Below are positions 32,594 to 34,196 of a DNA stretch of 34,196 bases, piece by piece. The position numbers and the translations under genes were made by a program. The notes under the pieces were generated by a model. That model was given only the letters and a program-made list of their open reading frames with translations, searched no databases and had not been told where the DNA came from. Numbering within the stretch: position 1 is the stretch's first letter; each line of letters begins with the position of its first letter. Source of the DNA: Halorubrum ezzemoulense DSM 17463. GTDB taxonomy: Archaea; Halobacteriota; Halobacteria; Halobacteriales; Haloferacaceae. The DNA is taken from assembly GCF_002114285.1 (NCBI RefSeq), contig NZ_NEDJ01000036.1, positions 1-34,196 on the forward strand, read 5' to 3'.

Positions 32594-33916
32594 GTGTCTC
32601 GACACTCGCGCACCGCGTTCGGGACGGTTCGACGCGTCGCCGACCTCGCGGTCGACAGGCAGGTGACGTTCCTCGCGGCCGCCATCGCCTACTACGCGTT
32701 CGTCTCGCTCGTCCCCGCGCTCCTGCTGCTGGTCGTCGTCGCCACCGCCGTCTTCGGCGAGACCATCGCCGCCGAGCTGGTGGCGTCCACGGGCGAGTTC
32801 CTCACGCCGGCCGGCGAGGAGGCGGTCGTCGGGGCCGTCTCCTCGGCCGGCGGGCGGACCGGCGCGAGCCTGCTCGGGGTCGGGCTGCTGATCTGGTCGA
32901 CGCTGAAGGTGTTCCGCGGGCTCGACACGGCGTTCGTCTCGCTGTACGGCGGCGAGGAGGCGCCCGGCCTCCTCAAGCAGGTCGCCGACGCCGCCTCGGT
33001 CGTCGTCGGCGTCGGCGTCGGCCTCGGCGTGATGGTCGCCGTGGGCGCGTTCGTCGCGGCCGCGGACGCGCTTCCCCTGATCGAGGCGGCGAGCGTCCTC
33101 GCCCTGCCCGCTCTCCTCGCGGTCGTGTTCCTCCCGATGTACTACCTCCTGCCGCAGCCGGCGATCGCCGTCCGCGAGGCGCTGCCGGGCGCGGCGTTCG
33201 CGGCGGTCTGCTGGACGCTGCTTCAGGCCGGGTTTCAGGTGTACGCCGCGGGCGCCGCGCAGTACGAGGTGTACGGCGTCATCGGCGGCATCCTCCTGCT
33301 GGTCACGTGGCTGTACCTCGCCGCCGTCGTCGTCGTCCTCGGTGGCGTGGTCAACGTGGTGCTCGCCGGGCGGGGGACTGGCGGCGACGACTCCGGGGAG
33401 GCCGGGGGCGGCGGTCCCGCCGCCGCGTTCGACGGCACCGACGACGCCGCGGACCGGCAGTTACAACAGGACCGCGACCGACCCACGGGTATGAACGGCG
33501 AGTCGGATCCCAAGGGGGACGACGGCGAACGGCCGCGCGGCGCGCCGGACGTCGCCGCCCTCGAAGCGGAGGTCCGGGAGCTGCGGTCGCAGCTCGACGA
33601 GTTCGAGGACGACGTGGAACGCCGGACGGTCGACAAACCGGAGGTCGAGTCGGAGCTGAAGCGGTACGTCCGCTCGCGGATGCGCCGCGGCCACGCCCGC
33701 GGCTGGGGCCCGTACCTCGTGCTGCTGTACGGGACCGTGCTGACGCTCGCCGCGTTGACCTCCCTCGACGGGATCTACGCGGTCGGCGCCATCGTCGTCC
33801 TCGGACTCTCGACGCTCGGCCTGTACACGATCTTCGTCGTCGTCGGTATCGGCCTCAACCTGATCGAAACGCCGGGGAAGGCGCTCGACTACGCCCGCCG
33901 CCGCGGCGATGACTGA
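32594..33916 (+). CDS. BrkB/YihY-family membrane protein with extra C-terminal coiled-coil membrane module
   Basis: 440 residues from GTG. Residues 1-262 form the BrkB/YihY domain: about six membrane helices with LAAAIAYYAFVSLVPALLLL, the SLYGGEEAPGLLKQ loop, PMYYLLPQPAIAVREALPGA and YGVIGGILLLVTWLYLAAVVVVLGG (in parts), typical of the family once mislabelled ribonuclease BN. Residues 263-300 are a Gly/Asp-rich linker. From Met300 a second module follows: a short coiled coil (ALEAEVRELRSQLDEFEDDV), a basic segment RYVRSRMRRGHARGWGP and two membrane helices. In other haloarchaea I recall the second module as a separate small protein, so this may be a gene fusion or two genes whose frames have merged. 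A promoter-like TTACAA sits 27 nt before Met300. Function of both modules is unknown. Confidence 0.82.
   Translation: MSRHSRTAFGTVRRVADLAVDRQVTFLAAAIAYYAFVSLVPALLLLVVVATAVFGETIAAELVASTGEFLTPAGEEAVVGAVSSAGGRTGASLLGVGLLIWSTLKVFRGLDTAFVSLYGGEEAPGLLKQVADAASVVVGVGVGLGVMVAVGAFVAAADALPLIEAASVLALPALLAVVFLPMYYLLPQPAIAVREALPGAAFAAVCWTLLQAGFQVYAAGAAQYEVYGVIGGILLLVTWLYLAAVVVVLGGVVNVVLAGRGTGGDDSGEAGGGGPAAAFDGTDDAADRQLQQDRDRPTGMNGESDPKGDDGERPRGAPDVAALEAEVRELRSQLDEFEDDVERRTVDKPEVESELKRYVRSRMRRGHARGWGPYLVLLYGTVLTLAALTSLDGIYAVGAIVVLGLSTLGLYTIFVVVGIGLNLIETPGKALDYARRRGDD
33461..33466 (+). promoter_or_regulatory. Possible internal promoter for the C-terminal module
   Basis: TTACAA, 27 nt upstream of the in-frame ATG at 33491 (Met300 of the BrkB/YihY gene). 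The spacing equals that of leaderless promoters elsewhere in the window and it falls in the low-complexity linker. Suggestive only. Confidence 0.3.
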
Positions 33917-33931
33917 CCGGACGACGGACGC

Positions 33932-34196
33932 GTGACGGGACTCGTCGCCGCCGAGCGTGGGATCGGCGAGTTCGCCGTCGTCGACGCCCTCCCGGAGGCC
34001 GTCGTCGTGGTCTTCGCGGCAGTCACCCACCTCGCGGACCCGTGGCTGCTCTTCGCCATGCTCGCCGTCGGCTACTGGTTCGCGAGCGAGGGGGTCGCGG
34101 GCTCGCCGCGCCGCGCCGGCGCCACGGCCATCGCGGCCGTCACCTGCGCGTACGCCGCGACGGCGCTCGGCAAGGCGTGGTTCGCGGCCCCCCGCC
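33932..34196 (+). CDS. PAP2-superfamily phosphatase, 5' part, truncated by window edge
   Basis: 88 residues visible from GTG at 33932. Two hydrophobic segments (about 18-46 and 60-80) lead to K-x6-R at the extreme right edge (Lys81 in GKAWFAAPR, next codon beginning with C), which matches the first PAP2 phosphatase motif KxxxxxxRP. Members dephosphorylate lipid phosphates or act as membrane acid phosphatases. The remaining motifs (PSGH and SRxxxxxHxxxD) lie beyond the window, so the assignment rests on one motif and hydrophobic pattern. It starts 15 bp after the BrkB gene and may be co-transcribed with it. The ATG at 33910 region is out of frame and quickly stops. Confidence 0.7.
   Translation, partial: MTGLVAAERGIGEFAVVDALPEAVVVVFAAVTHLADPWLLFAMLAVGYWFASEGVAGSPRRAGATAIAAVTCAYAATALGKAWFAAPR

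Overview
The window looks like a haloarchaeal chromosome, most likely Halorubrum or a close relative in the Halorubraceae. Base composition is very GC-rich, the proteins are strongly acidic, the ribosomal proteins are of archaeal/eukaryotic type (S4e, L19e, L32e, RNase P protein 1), and most first genes have an AT-rich TATA-like element about 26-30 nt upstream of an ATG or GTG, the layout of haloarchaeal leaderless transcripts. The genus is inference; the haloarchaeal assignment is secure.

Layout. 1-491: 5' part of a Y-family DNA polymerase (minus). 636-5498: a REC-PAS-LOV histidine kinase, an MFS exporter, a small lipoprotein gene that appears frameshifted in its signal peptide (minus), a zinc-ribbon membrane protein and a polytopic membrane protein. 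5524-10213: central carbon and acyl-CoA metabolism: 3-hydroxyacyl-CoA dehydrogenase (minus), divergent from an archaeal class I fructose-bisphosphate aldolase overlapping fructose-1,6-bisphosphatase (a gluconeogenic pair), then an acyl-CoA carboxylase carboxyltransferase. 10238-13536: a DedA/VTT membrane protein, a peroxiredoxin-like protein, a Gfo/Idh/MocA dehydrogenase (D-xylose dehydrogenase type) and an aldo/keto reductase. 13537-14005: a repeat-rich spacer with duplicated 3' tRNA sequence next to an intact tRNA-Gly(GCC). 14113-15390: a Tat-exported PQQ-type sugar dehydrogenase lipoprotein.

15550-29894 is one continuous S10/spc-type operon of 25 genes: SPOUT methyltransferase, L3, L4, L23, L2, S19, L22, S3, L29, Rnp1, S17, L14, L24, S4e, L5, S14, S8, L6, L32e, L19e, L18, S5, L30, L15, SecY. 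Neighbouring genes overlap or lie a few bases apart, and several starts have a GGAGG-type ribosome-binding site, unlike the leaderless first genes. It supplies ribosomal proteins, the tRNA-processing RNase P subunit and the Sec translocon channel together.

29895-34196: a spacer with a decayed reading frame, then a minus-strand membrane-anchored protein made of about 40 valine-led four-residue repeats, preceded by a 21-codon coupled micro-ORF, then trm1, a BrkB/YihY membrane protein with an extra C-terminal module, and the start of a PAP2-type phosphatase.

No CRISPR array, insertion sequence, integrase or phage module was seen. The best candidates for something undescribed are the tetrad-repeat protein with its leaderless micro-ORF, the dual-module BrkB gene with an internal promoter-like site, the LOV-type kinase, and the tRNA-Gly 3'-end repeats.
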